From Vibrio tasmaniensis 1F-187 (lineage in GTDB: Bacteria; Pseudomonadota; Gammaproteobacteria; Enterobacterales; Vibrionaceae): DNA of 28,488 nt. Shown one piece after another: positions 1 through 7,578 of the stretch. Location of the stretch: positions 1-28,488 of the forward strand of contig NZ_AJZM02000095.1 in the NCBI RefSeq assembly GCF_000272405.2, given 5' to 3'. A program made the position numbers and the translations under genes. How positions within the stretch are numbered: the stretch's first letter is position 1; every line of letters starts with the position of its first letter. The notes beneath the pieces were generated by a model. It saw only the letters and a program-made list of their open reading frames with translations. It did not search any database and was not told the DNA's origin.

Positions 1-15
1 CCGCTCTTCCGATCT
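1..15. other. Illumina paired-end adapter remnant (not genomic)
   Basis: The first 15 bases, CCGCTCTTCCGATCT, are the 3' end of the standard Illumina paired-end adapter. Read on the minus strand, the leuA frame runs normally up to base 16 (residues KALNL) and then enters the reverse complement AGATCGGAAGAGC, where a real LeuA would continue differently. The contig therefore begins here and the leuA truncation is artificial. Confidence 0.93.
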
Positions 16-998
16 AGGTTTAAGGCTTTGTTTTTCAAACCAATAGACTCAGGTGTCATGATCTCGTAAGTGTTCTTGTTCTTAAGCATGCCATCTTGGT
101 GAATACCTGAAGAGTGGCTGAATGCGTTAGCACCGACGATTGCTTTGTTGTCTTGAATTGGCATGTGGCAAAGCTGGCTTACCAACTTACTGGTACGGTG
201 AATCTCTTTGTGATCCAAGCCGGTATGAACACCCAAAAGCTCTTGACGAGTTTTGATGATCATTGCGATTTCTTCTAGAGAACAGTTACCTGCACGTTCG
301 CCAATACCATTGATTGTGCCTTCAATTTGGCGAGCGCCCGCTTGCACAGCAGCAATTGAGTTTGCAACCGACATACCTAAGTCATCGTGACAGTGAACAG
401 AGATGATCGCTTGGTCGATGTTGGGTACGCGATCGAATAGCGTTTTAATAATGCCACCAAACTCATTCGGTACTGTATAGCCTACCGTGTCTGGAATGTT
501 GATGGTCTTAGCGCCTGCGTTAATCGCGGCTTCAACCATACGACATAGGTTGTCAATAGGGGTACGACCGGCATCTTCACAAGAGAATTCAACATCATCG
601 GTATAGTTACGCGCATGTTTGACAGCTTTTACTGCCATCTCCACTACGTCATCGTAGCTACGGCGTAATTTGTCTTGTACGTGAACCGTTGATGTTGAGA
701 TGAAGGTATGAATACGGAACTGGTCAGCCACTTTAAGCGCTTCTGCAGCGGCATCGATATCTTTCGCTACGGCACGAGAAAGTGCACAAATACGGCTGTC
801 TTTGATGTGCTTAGCGATGGTTTGTACTGACTCAAAATCACCTGGAGAAGAGATAGGGAAGCCAGCTTCGATAACATCTACACCCAGTCTCTCAAGAGCA
901 TAAGCGATCTGTAACTTCTCTTTTACCGTAAGGCTTGCAGCCAATGCTTGCTCGCCGTCACGTAAGGTAGTATCAAAAATTATTACTTGATCGTTCAT
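16..998 (-). CDS. leuA: 2-isopropylmalate synthase, 3' end missing at contig edge
   Basis: LeuA condenses acetyl-CoA with 2-oxoisovalerate, the first committed step of leucine synthesis in the cytosol. The start at 998 gives [17 protein letters not shown], the usual HMGL-family N-terminus with the metal-binding Asp and catalytic Arg. The second metal motif VHCHDD and the conserved stretches DAGRTP, GERAGN and SGIHQDG also read clearly. About 327 codons are present, against a usual length near 515-520, so the LeuA dimer-type leucine-sensing C-terminal domain is missing. The loss is due to the adapter at the contig end. Upstream lie the leu leader peptide and attenuator. In other gammaproteobacteria leuB, leuC and leuD follow leuA; here they would lie beyond the left edge. 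Confidence 0.95.
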
Positions 999-1080
999 GG
1001 GTGCTTCCTTATATCGATAATGAATCGATTGCTATCCAAATTATTATTAAGAATGATGTTCTTTTAAAAGTGCCAGTTAC

Positions 1081-1106
1081 AAAAAAACCCGCTCAGTGCG
1101 GGTTTT
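1081..1106 (-). terminator. leu operon attenuator (intrinsic terminator)
   Basis: On the minus strand this reads AAAACCCGC, loop ACTGA, GCGGGTTTTTTT: a 9-bp stem ending in a T-run, between the leuL stop codon (1135) and leuA (998). That position is the classical one for attenuation. If ribosomes stall at the leucine codons of leuL, an alternative fold should block this hairpin and let transcription reach leuA. The hairpin is seen directly; the switching is inferred from known leu operons. Confidence 0.88.
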
Positions 1107-1134
1107 AATATTTGTGTAGTTCTTGACCCACAAC

Positions 1135-1197
1135 TTACCCGCGCGATTGGTTCACGATAAGGAGAAGTTTCAGCAGTAGAGAAGAAGAAAAAATCAT
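1135..1197 (-). CDS. leuL: leu operon leader peptide, 20 residues
   Basis: ATG at 1197 opens a 20-codon frame ending in TAA at 1135. Its middle reads SSSLLLKLLL, encoded CTA CTG CTG AAA CTT CTC CTT: six leucine codons within seven, using several different codons. It sits 29 bases before the attenuator hairpin. The peptide's only expected role is to sense charged leucyl-tRNA through ribosome stalling. The ribosome binding site is weak (ACGGA, about 10 bases upstream). The frame is too short for ordinary gene callers. Position, codon content and the following terminator together make the call secure. Confidence 0.9.
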   Translation of the reverse strand: MIFSSSLLLKLLLIVNQSRG

Positions 1198-1231
1198 TAC
1201 ACAAATATCCGTAAATAAACTGTTAACACCA

Positions 1232-1260
1232 TATTTACCGTAATTTATTCTGAGCGTCAA
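1232..1260 (-). promoter_or_regulatory. Candidate leu leader promoter
   Basis: On the minus strand a good -35 box TTGACG (1260-1255) is followed after 17 bases by a weak -10 box TAAATA (1237-1232). Transcription would begin about 25-30 bases before leuL. The -10 matches consensus at only three positions, so the exact placement is uncertain. Confidence 0.45.
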
Positions 1261-1466
1261 ACAAGAAAATCCAATATCAGCGTGCATTGGCAGTGTTTTG
1301 GTTTTGTTTGTGCTGTTTTTTGTTTAAGTGTTAGCGATATCAACTAAATGGTGGTTTTGTATTGGCGGGTTAGTTTATCGTTTGGCTGATGTGTAGGTTA
1401 AAACTTTGTAGTAAATATTTTTAATGGAACGATTCACCAAAAAAATCACAAGCGTGACTAAAGTAA

Positions 1467-1482
1467 TTAATCAATTGATTAA
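1467..1482. promoter_or_regulatory. Candidate TetR operator 1 (16-bp perfect palindrome)
   Basis: TTAATCAATTGATTAA is perfectly self-complementary. It shares 14 of 16 bases with the core of the second palindrome at 1519-1556 (TTAATCGAATGATTAA). Two matching sites upstream of a tetR gene suggest binding by the adjacent repressor. A half-site (TAATTAATC) also occurs at 1491-1499. Confidence 0.6.
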
Positions 1483-1518
1483 ATAGTGAGTAATTAATCT
1501 TCTACTGTTATGCCTGTT

Positions 1519-1556
1519 TATCTCTATAATTAATCGAATGATTAATTATAGAGATA
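1519..1556. promoter_or_regulatory. tetR promoter and operator 2 (17-bp inverted repeat)
   Basis: The arms 1519-1535 and 1540-1556 are perfect reverse complements of 17 bp around the centre GAAT. The left arm contains a consensus -10 box TATAAT (1525-1530). The right arm runs into the ribosome binding site region just before the tetR start. A dimeric repressor bound here would block its own promoter and the efflux genes behind it. No convincing -35 box is seen. Autoregulation is inferred from the position. Confidence 0.7.
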
Positions 1557-1566
1557 GGTTGATGCC

Positions 1567-2226
1567 ATGACAGCACGAAAAGCGGGGCGACCTCAACAGA
1601 ACTTAGATGTTCGACAACTATTGATTGAGCATGCTCGTGATCTGTTTGTCGTTCAGTCATACGACAAGGTCTCGACACGCCTGATTGCTGATCGTGCGGG
1701 TGTGAACATTGCGATGATCCGTTATTACTTTGGCAGTAAGGCTGGATTATTTGAGGCGATGCTGCGTGAAACGCTACGACCGATGCAATTGCAAATGCAG
1801 AGATTGGTTGAAGAAAGCAGCCATGAGAACTTTCTTGATTTAATGCGGACTTACTATAAAGAGATGGTCAAGGTGCCCAAGTTTCCTCGCTTGATTGCTC
1901 AAGTGATGAATATGCCTCCCTCTGAAGTGCAAAGAGAGTTGCTCGAAAAGGTTTTTCTCGATGTCGCCAAGCCAGCCCAAGATGTCATTTTTGAAAAGCT
2001 GGTTGAACAAGGCATCTTAAAACAGAACATGGATCCAAAATTGTGTCGAGTTTCGTATATAAGCTTGATGGTGTTCCCCTTCATTGCTCCGCCCCCTCTA
2101 TTAGCAATCCATGGTATTGAGATTAATGAAGAATTTCTTAACCGTTTAATCGAACACAACATTCAATTGATGACCGAAGGCTTTATCAACGCACCGAGCC
2201 CTTCTGCAGTGCAGGACAAAAGATAA
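1567..2226 (+). CDS. TetR-family transcriptional repressor of the RND efflux operon
   Basis: A 219-residue regulator with a typical TetR N-terminal domain. The helix-turn-helix spans about residues 36-57 (STRLIADRAGVNIAMIRYYF), followed by GSKAGLFEAML. The C-terminal part (about 75-205) is an all-helical ligand and dimer domain without a recognisable specificity motif. The gene is first in a three-gene unit: its stop TAA shares its last base with the ATG of the membrane-fusion protein gene. Two matching palindromes upstream, one covering its own -10 box, suggest it represses the whole operon until an inducer, probably a pump substrate, binds. The substrate cannot be told from sequence. The start at 1567 follows a GAGATAGG ribosome-binding-like stretch; an earlier ATG at 1562 is out of frame and stops after two codons. 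Confidence 0.92.
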   Translation: MTARKAGRPQQNLDVRQLLIEHARDLFVVQSYDKVSTRLIADRAGVNIAMIRYYFGSKAGLFEAMLRETLRPMQLQMQRLVEESSHENFLDLMRTYYKEMVKVPKFPRLIAQVMNMPPSEVQRELLEKVFLDVAKPAQDVIFEKLVEQGILKQNMDPKLCRVSYISLMVFPFIAPPPLLAIHGIEINEEFLNRLIEHNIQLMTEGFINAPSPSAVQDKR

Positions 2227-3563
2227 TGAAAATAAATAAAAAACTACTCTTCTTCCCAGCACTTGCGGTTGGTGTCATCGGCCTTGTGACTGCGATTAGC
2301 TTAAAGCCGGATCTGCCGACTAAGCCCGCGGGAGATAGGGCTCGTCTAGTCGAAACAGTTAGTTTAGAACAACAAATGATCGCGCCGTTGGCGGTGGGCT
2401 TTGGCAAAGTAGTCCCTAAAGTTGAATGGAAAGCCATCGCCGAGGTGACAGGGCAGATTGTTTATCGACATCCAGACCTAGAAAAAGGGCAGATCATTCC
2501 AGCGGGAACTGAGGTACTTAAGATCGATCCTTTGGATTATGAGTTGAAGTTGGTACAAGCTGAAGCGGATCTTAAATCAAGCCAGACTTCATTAGCGAAA
2601 TTGAATCAAGAAGAAGACAACCTGAATCAGACTCTTAAGATCGAAAAGAATCGCTTAGTGATCAGCAATAAAGAGCTGCAACGTAAACAAGATCTGCGCA
2701 AGAAAGGGCTAACTTCTCAATCCGATGTTGATCTCCAGCAGCAAAGTGCGTTGTCTCAACAGAAGCTTGTATTGGATATTGATAACCAAATTGCATTGAT
2801 GCCAGATGAAAAACGTGTTGCGGAAGCGGTGATAAAGGTCAATGTATCTAAAGTGAAAGAGGCGCAGCGCTCTCTCGATAAGACCACCATCATTTTGCCA
2901 AGAGCGATGAGAATTGCTCAGGTTGATATCGAACAAAGCCAAGTGGTTAACCTTCAGCAAGAGATGTTTGTTGCTCACGGAATTAATGTCATGGAAGTGG
3001 AGGCGCAACTTTCTATTCACGATATGCAAACTTTAGCCTCGAGCTTTAATCAATTCCCTCGCGATGCAGCAGGGATCCCTAATCCTTATGAAGTGCCAAT
3101 CAAAGCGACGATTCAACTTAACAGCGGCAACCTGAAACTGAGTTGGCCTGCGAAGGTGGCAAGAATCAGTGAGACGGTTGATGAAAACCAAGCGACAGCC
3201 GGAATTATTCTTGAGATCGCTCAAGACTATTCAGCTCTGCAGCCAAGCAGTGCAACGCCTTTGGTCAATGGCATGTTCGTCAAAGCAGAGATTGAAGGCT
3301 TGGCCAACCTTAGTTGGGTTGTCCCAGAGCGCGCTTTGCACGGTGATAAGGTTTATCTGATGGATGACAGTCAGCGCTTACAAGTGGTGAATGTTGAAGT
3401 GCTTTATCGCAGAGACAATCAAGTGGTTGTGAGTGGTGAGCTACAAACGGGAGATAAACTAGTTCTCAATGATGTCCTGCCAGCAATCGAAGGCATGTTA
3501 CTGAAAGAGTCGAACTCTGAAGAGGCTGAGCTTGAATCAGATACTCAGGAGAGTGCGTCATGA
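2226..3563 (+). CDS. RND efflux periplasmic adaptor (membrane-fusion protein)
   Basis: A 445-residue HlyD/AcrA-type adaptor linking the inner-membrane pump to an outer-membrane channel. Residues 7-25 form an N-terminal membrane segment. No lipobox cysteine is seen, so it is probably anchored by this helix. Lipoyl-like halves lie near residues 70-105 (GQIVYRHPDLEKGQIIPAG) and 215-245, around a Gln/Leu/Lys-rich helical hairpin at about 107-212. Beta-barrel and membrane-proximal domains follow. The acidic, Ser/Glu-rich tail (about 428-445) is probably disordered. The gene overlaps tetR by one base and the pump gene by four (ATGA), so the three are translationally coupled. No outer-membrane factor gene is present; a TolC-like protein encoded elsewhere would be needed. 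Confidence 0.93.
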   Translation: MKINKKLLFFPALAVGVIGLVTAISLKPDLPTKPAGDRARLVETVSLEQQMIAPLAVGFGKVVPKVEWKAIAEVTGQIVYRHPDLEKGQIIPAGTEVLKIDPLDYELKLVQAEADLKSSQTSLAKLNQEEDNLNQTLKIEKNRLVISNKELQRKQDLRKKGLTSQSDVDLQQQSALSQQKLVLDIDNQIALMPDEKRVAEAVIKVNVSKVKEAQRSLDKTTIILPRAMRIAQVDIEQSQVVNLQQEMFVAHGINVMEVEAQLSIHDMQTLASSFNQFPRDAAGIPNPYEVPIKATIQLNSGNLKLSWPAKVARISETVDENQATAGIILEIAQDYSALQPSSATPLVNGMFVKAEIEGLANLSWVVPERALHGDKVYLMDDSQRLQVVNVEVLYRRDNQVVVSGELQTGDKLVLNDVLPAIEGMLLKESNSEEAELESDTQESAS

Positions 3564-6500
3564 TCAAGTTTTTCTCTCGGCACCCAACAGCAGCAAACTT
3601 GTTGATGCTTGGGTTGTTGATTTTGGGTATAAGCTCACTATCAACCATCAAACGTGAAACCTTTCCTGCCTATGATCCACCTTACATTATGGCGGCGATC
3701 GTTTATCCCGGCGCATCACCACAAGAAGTGGAAGAGAGCTTATGTGTGCGAATGGAAGATGCAGTAGACGGCTTAGCCAACATTGAAGAGACTCAGTGTG
3801 AAGCCATCGAAGGCAGCGCTCGTTTAATTCTCAAGTTAAATGAGAAAGCGGACATTGGCCGAATGCTGGTGGACGTTCAAACTCAGATCAACTCGATCAA
3901 TGATTTCCCTAGTGAGATTGAATCTCCGGTTGTTCAAGAGTTGGATTGGAATGAACCGGTAGTTGATATCGCGATTACAGCCGAAACCTCATGGCCTGAA
4001 CTCAAAGCTTACGCCGAAGATCTCAAACGAACCATGAAGCTCGATTACGACGTTTCTTTAGTCGAAGTTAGTGGTTTTTCCGATCACCAATATCGTGTCG
4101 AACTGGATACCCAAGCCATTCGCCAGTTGGGTTTGAGTGTCGGTGATATCGCCGACCAAATTGGTCGTCAGAATGTAAAGCTGCCGAGTGGTAACGTTGA
4201 AACACCAGACAAGAATTTTTTGATTCGTTTTGATGAAAGACGAATTACACCGGTTGAGCTGGAAAGCATCGTGGTTGGCTCTGCGCCTAATGGATCAGTG
4301 ATTCGTTTGAGAGACATAGCCAAAATAACCGACCGCTTTGAGCTTGATGAACAGAAGGTGTTGTTTGATGGCAAGCCATCGGCTCTGTTGAAAATCAGTA
4401 AAAACAAAGAAGATGATGCGCTGCGAATCAAAGAGAACGTAACACGATTCGTTGAAGATCAAAGCGCGATTGCGCCCGATGGTGTGACACTGCAAATGAC
4501 CAATGATCTCTCGTCTGTACTTTGGGATCGCCTAACCATGATGGTGCGCAATGGCTGGCAAGGTATTGTTCTGGTATTTGCCACCATGTGGTTGTTCTTC
4601 AGTTTGTGTTATTCATTCTGGGTAGCTGCTGGTCTGCCGGTAGCCTTCCTTGGTGGCTTGTTCTTAATGGCTAACTTGGGCTTGTCGATTAACATCATGT
4701 CATTGGTCGGTTTATTAATGGCGATTGGTATCATGATGGACGACGCCATCGTGATAGCCGAATCGATAGCCTCCCATTTAGATAGGGGACAAAGCGTTGA
4801 TGATGCGGTGTACAACGGCGTAAAGAAAGTGCTTCCCGGAGTACTGTCTTCTTTCCTAACCACGGTGTGTATTTTCGGTAGCTTACTGTTCCTTGATGGG
4901 GAAATGGGCGCGGTGCTTAAAGCGGTGCCTCAGGTGCTTATCTTGGTGTTGTCGCTGAGCTTAATCGAGGCGTTTCTTATTCTACCAAATCACTTATCTC
5001 ATTCATTACACAAAGAAAAAAATGATAAGCCAGCGCTGCGCTTTAAAGTTGTGTTGTTAGAGAAGTTCGAGAACTTTCGTAATACCATCTTGATGAACAT
5101 GGTTGAGAAGGTCGTGACGTTCCGCTACGCCTTTATGGGTGGAGTGATAACCTTATTACTTCTATCTATCTCCTTGATTGCTGGTGGTGTTGTCAAATTC
5201 CAACCATTTCCTGAGTTGGATGGTGATATTGCCGAGGCTCGCATCATTCTTCCACCGGGCGCATCACTGTCTCAAACCGAGAAAGTGGTCCATAAAATAG
5301 TCGCATCTGCTGAACGTTTGAATGAGCAGTGGAGTGAAGACGTCGAGGACGGTAATAGATTGGTTGAGCATATCACCAGCCAATTCAATGCAAACGCGGA
5401 TGCCAATGAATCAGGCCCACATTTAGCCACTGTGCGCTTAGACTTGCGTGGTGCAGAAAGTCGCAACACGGTGATCGATGATTTCATTGATGCATGGCGG
5501 GAAGACATCGGCGATTTGGCGGACCCTATCTCGCTGGTTTTCAAACAACCGACGATGGGGCCGGGTGGTCGTGCTATCGAAATCCGCGCCAAACATGATG
5601 ATCTTGCTGCATTGAAATCGGCTTCTTTGGATATTCAGGAGTACCTTAATCAGTTTGATGGTGTGCATGGTGTTCTTGATGACATGCGCATGGGTAAGGA
5701 AGAGATCTTAGTTAAACTTCGCCCAGGTGCGGAAACCTACAATGTGAATGGGCAGATGATTGCTTCCCAATTGCGTGCGGCCTTCTTTGGTCAGACTGCG
5801 GATGAAATCCAAATTGGGGTTGAGAACATTTCGATTGAGGTACGCCTTGATAAAGAACAGGCAGGTGATTTACAGCAGCTGGCTAATTTCCCAATCATTA
5901 CTGCAGATGGTAGCCAGATTCCGCTAGCGACATTGGCAACGCTAGATTTCCAACGTAACTATGTACGAATCCAACGTATCGATGGGCTGAGAACCATCAG
6001 TATCTTTGGTGATATTGATAACAAGAAAGCGAGCTCATCAGCGATTTTGGCTCAGTTCCAAAAAGATGAAGCAGCCAAGCTTATTCAGAAATACCCGGGC
6101 TTACGCTTTGATTTCGAAGGGGAAGCCAAAGATGCGGCTAAGACCGGAGCTTCGATGGGTAAAGGTTTCTTGTTAGGCTTATTCGGTGTGTTTGCGATTT
6201 TGAGTTATCAGTTCCGAAGCTACTTGGAACCGGTCGTCGTAATGTTAGCGATTCCACTGGCCTTCATTGGTGTAGTTGTTGGTCACTGGCTGTTAGGGCA
6301 CGCGTTAAGTATGCCAAGCATGATGGGCTTTGTGTCGCTTGCCGGTATTGTAGTTAATGATTCCATCTTGTTGGTGCAGTACATTCGTCACCATGTCGAT
6401 GAAGGAGATAGCGTGCATGACTCGGTGGTGAAGGCCAGTCGCGAGCGTTTCCGGGCGGTATTTTTGACATCAATGACGACCGCAGCTGGTTTGCTACCGC

Positions 6501-6667
6501 TGTTGACGGAAACCAGCTTACAGGCACAGGTTATTCAACCGCTGGTTATCTCGATCGTATTTGGTATTTTTGCCTCGACCTTATTGGTGCTGTTCATGAT
6601 CCCTGCCGCTTACGCGATATTGGCTGACTTCGGGTTGGTGAAGAAGCATGAGCCATTAGCGCTATAA
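3560..6667 (+). CDS. RND-family multidrug-type efflux pump, inner-membrane subunit
   Basis: A 1035-residue proton-driven pump of the AcrB/MexB (HAE1) superfamily. The first helix (about 11-29) leads into the periplasmic porter domain, which begins with FPAYDPPYIMAAIVYPGASP. Transmembrane segment 4 carries the proton-relay pair D394-D395 in GIMMDDAIVIAES, matching the Asp pair of AcrB. The symmetric second half has VNDSILLVQYI in transmembrane segment 10. The length is near the family norm and no frame is broken. It belongs to the divergent branch of RND pumps often found beside a TetR gene in Vibrio, so drug specificity should not be assumed. The gene is last in the operon; degenerate repeats and a terminator follow. 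Confidence 0.94.
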   Translation: MIKFFSRHPTAANLLMLGLLILGISSLSTIKRETFPAYDPPYIMAAIVYPGASPQEVEESLCVRMEDAVDGLANIEETQCEAIEGSARLILKLNEKADIGRMLVDVQTQINSINDFPSEIESPVVQELDWNEPVVDIAITAETSWPELKAYAEDLKRTMKLDYDVSLVEVSGFSDHQYRVELDTQAIRQLGLSVGDIADQIGRQNVKLPSGNVETPDKNFLIRFDERRITPVELESIVVGSAPNGSVIRLRDIAKITDRFELDEQKVLFDGKPSALLKISKNKEDDALRIKENVTRFVEDQSAIAPDGVTLQMTNDLSSVLWDRLTMMVRNGWQGIVLVFATMWLFFSLCYSFWVAAGLPVAFLGGLFLMANLGLSINIMSLVGLLMAIGIMMDDAIVIAESIASHLDRGQSVDDAVYNGVKKVLPGVLSSFLTTVCIFGSLLFLDGEMGAVLKAVPQVLILVLSLSLIEAFLILPNHLSHSLHKEKNDKPALRFKVVLLEKFENFRNTILMNMVEKVVTFRYAFMGGVITLLLLSISLIAGGVVKFQPFPELDGDIAEARIILPPGASLSQTEKVVHKIVASAERLNEQWSEDVEDGNRLVEHITSQFNANADANESGPHLATVRLDLRGAESRNTVIDDFIDAWREDIGDLADPISLVFKQPTMGPGGRAIEIRAKHDDLAALKSASLDIQEYLNQFDGVHGVLDDMRMGKEEILVKLRPGAETYNVNGQMIASQLRAAFFGQTADEIQIGVENISIEVRLDKEQAGDLQQLANFPIITADGSQIPLATLATLDFQRNYVRIQRIDGLRTISIFGDIDNKKASSSAILAQFQKDEAAKLIQKYPGLRFDFEGEAKDAAKTGASMGKGFLLGLFGVFAILSYQFRSYLEPVVVMLAIPLAFIGVVVGHWLLGHALSMPSMMGFVSLAGIVVNDSILLVQYIRHHVDEGDSVHDSVVKASRERFRAVFLTSMTTAAGLLPLLTETSLQAQVIQPLVISIVFGIFASTLLVLFMIPAAYAILADFGLVKKHEPLAL

Positions 6668-6730
6668 TCTTTAGCGCTATTATCATTAGTGAGCACTATT
6701 ATCATTAGCGAACGCTATAACCATTAGCAC
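6660..6730 (+). repeat. Degenerate 19-bp tandem repeat at the end of the RND gene
   Basis: Units starting at 6675, 6694 and 6713 share CGCTATTATCATTAG-like cores spaced exactly 19 bp apart. A weaker, shorter copy starts at 6660 and includes the stop codon. The array looks like a local slippage duplication. No function is evident. Confidence 0.7.
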
Positions 6731-6779
6731 GATAGAAGTAGCGTTTGTTTGCTTATATAAAGAAGCAAAAACATAGAAG

Positions 6780-6810
6780 AATAAAGCGGCCTTGGGTCGC
6801 TTTATTTTTA
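6780..6810 (+). terminator. Intrinsic terminator after the RND operon
   Basis: AATAAAGCG (6780-6788) pairs perfectly with CGCTTTATT (6798-6806) around a 9-base loop and is followed by further T residues. It closes the tetR-adaptor-pump unit. Confidence 0.8.
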
Positions 6811-6889
6811 TCGGCAGCTTCTTGGCTCCCATCATCTTACTTAGTGAAAGCGGTTAATTCGCTTCAAAATTCATTTTAGTTCATTCAAA

Positions 6890-6907
6890 ACGTCACTTAA
6901 CTGTCAT
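6890..6907 (+). promoter_or_regulatory. Candidate Pho box upstream of the PAP2 gene
   Basis: ACGTCAC, TTAA, CTGTCAT reads as two 7-bp half-sites with a 4-bp AT spacer, the layout of the PhoB site (CTGTCAT, AWAW, CTGTCAY). The second half is perfect and the first keeps its GTCA core. It lies 53 bp before the PAP2 start. A single imperfect match is suggestive only. Confidence 0.4.
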
Positions 6908-6959
6908 TTCAGGGGCATACCTTGAGCCTTAACTGAATAAGGATTGTTAAGGAGATCGT

Positions 6960-7484
6960 ATGCGTACTATCGAACCTGTTGTCCGCTGGGATGTGGCATT
7001 TTCTGTTTTCTGTTTGAAGAACCGTTATAGCGGGCAACATGCAACATTGAGTAAAGCGGTGTCTCATACCGGGGATGGTCATCTATATGTGTTGATCGCT
7101 CTGATTGCGCTGTTAGCTGATGGCTACACAGGTCGTGAATTTTTAATGGTTGGTCTAGCCGCTTTTGCGATAGAGCTACCGATTTATTGGTTAGCCAAAA
7201 ACACCCTAAAGCGCCGCAGACCCGCTGAATTCTCTTCATTGCTTCACTCTCACATTGTGCCATCAGATAAATACAGCCTGCCTTCTGGGCATTCCGCTGC
7301 TGCATTTGTTATGGCGACTCTAATCGGACATTTTTATCCAAGTCTCTATCTCTTTAGCTTGATTTGGGCGACAGCGATTGCAGGCTCTCGAATCCTACTC
7401 GGTGTGCACTTTTTAACGGACGTACTGATTGGCGCAGCGCTAGGTATAGCGTGCACAAGCCTAGCCATTTACTTCATTTTATAG
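6960..7484 (+). CDS. PAP2-family membrane phosphatase
   Basis: A 174-residue integral membrane phosphatase with the complete PAP2 catalytic signature: KX6RP at 80-88 (KNTLKRRRP), PSGHS at 108-112, and SRX5HX3D at 143-154 (S143, R144, H150, D154). Hydrophobic helices surround these motifs. Such enzymes remove phosphate from phosphatidate, phosphatidylglycerophosphate or undecaprenyl pyrophosphate on the periplasmic side; the substrate is not readable here. AAGGAG lies six bases before the ATG. The glycosyltransferase gene follows after 94 bp with no terminator between, so the two are probably co-transcribed. A Pho-box-like sequence upstream hints at phosphate control. Confidence 0.92.
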   Translation: MRTIEPVVRWDVAFSVFCLKNRYSGQHATLSKAVSHTGDGHLYVLIALIALLADGYTGREFLMVGLAAFAIELPIYWLAKNTLKRRRPAEFSSLLHSHIVPSDKYSLPSGHSAAAFVMATLIGHFYPSLYLFSLIWATAIAGSRILLGVHFLTDVLIGAALGIACTSLAIYFIL

Positions 7485-7578
7485 CGCTTAGTCGTATGGC
7501 TGTTTGTTCTGTTGTTCATATTAAAAAGACACAGGCAAAGACAGCAGAGCTCGAATTATTAATCTTCAAGGAACCTGA

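Noticed and set aside
3466..5668. Antisense frames within the adaptor and RND genes
   Set aside because: They are shadows of strongly coding sequence in the other strand and have no binding sites or recognisable domains.
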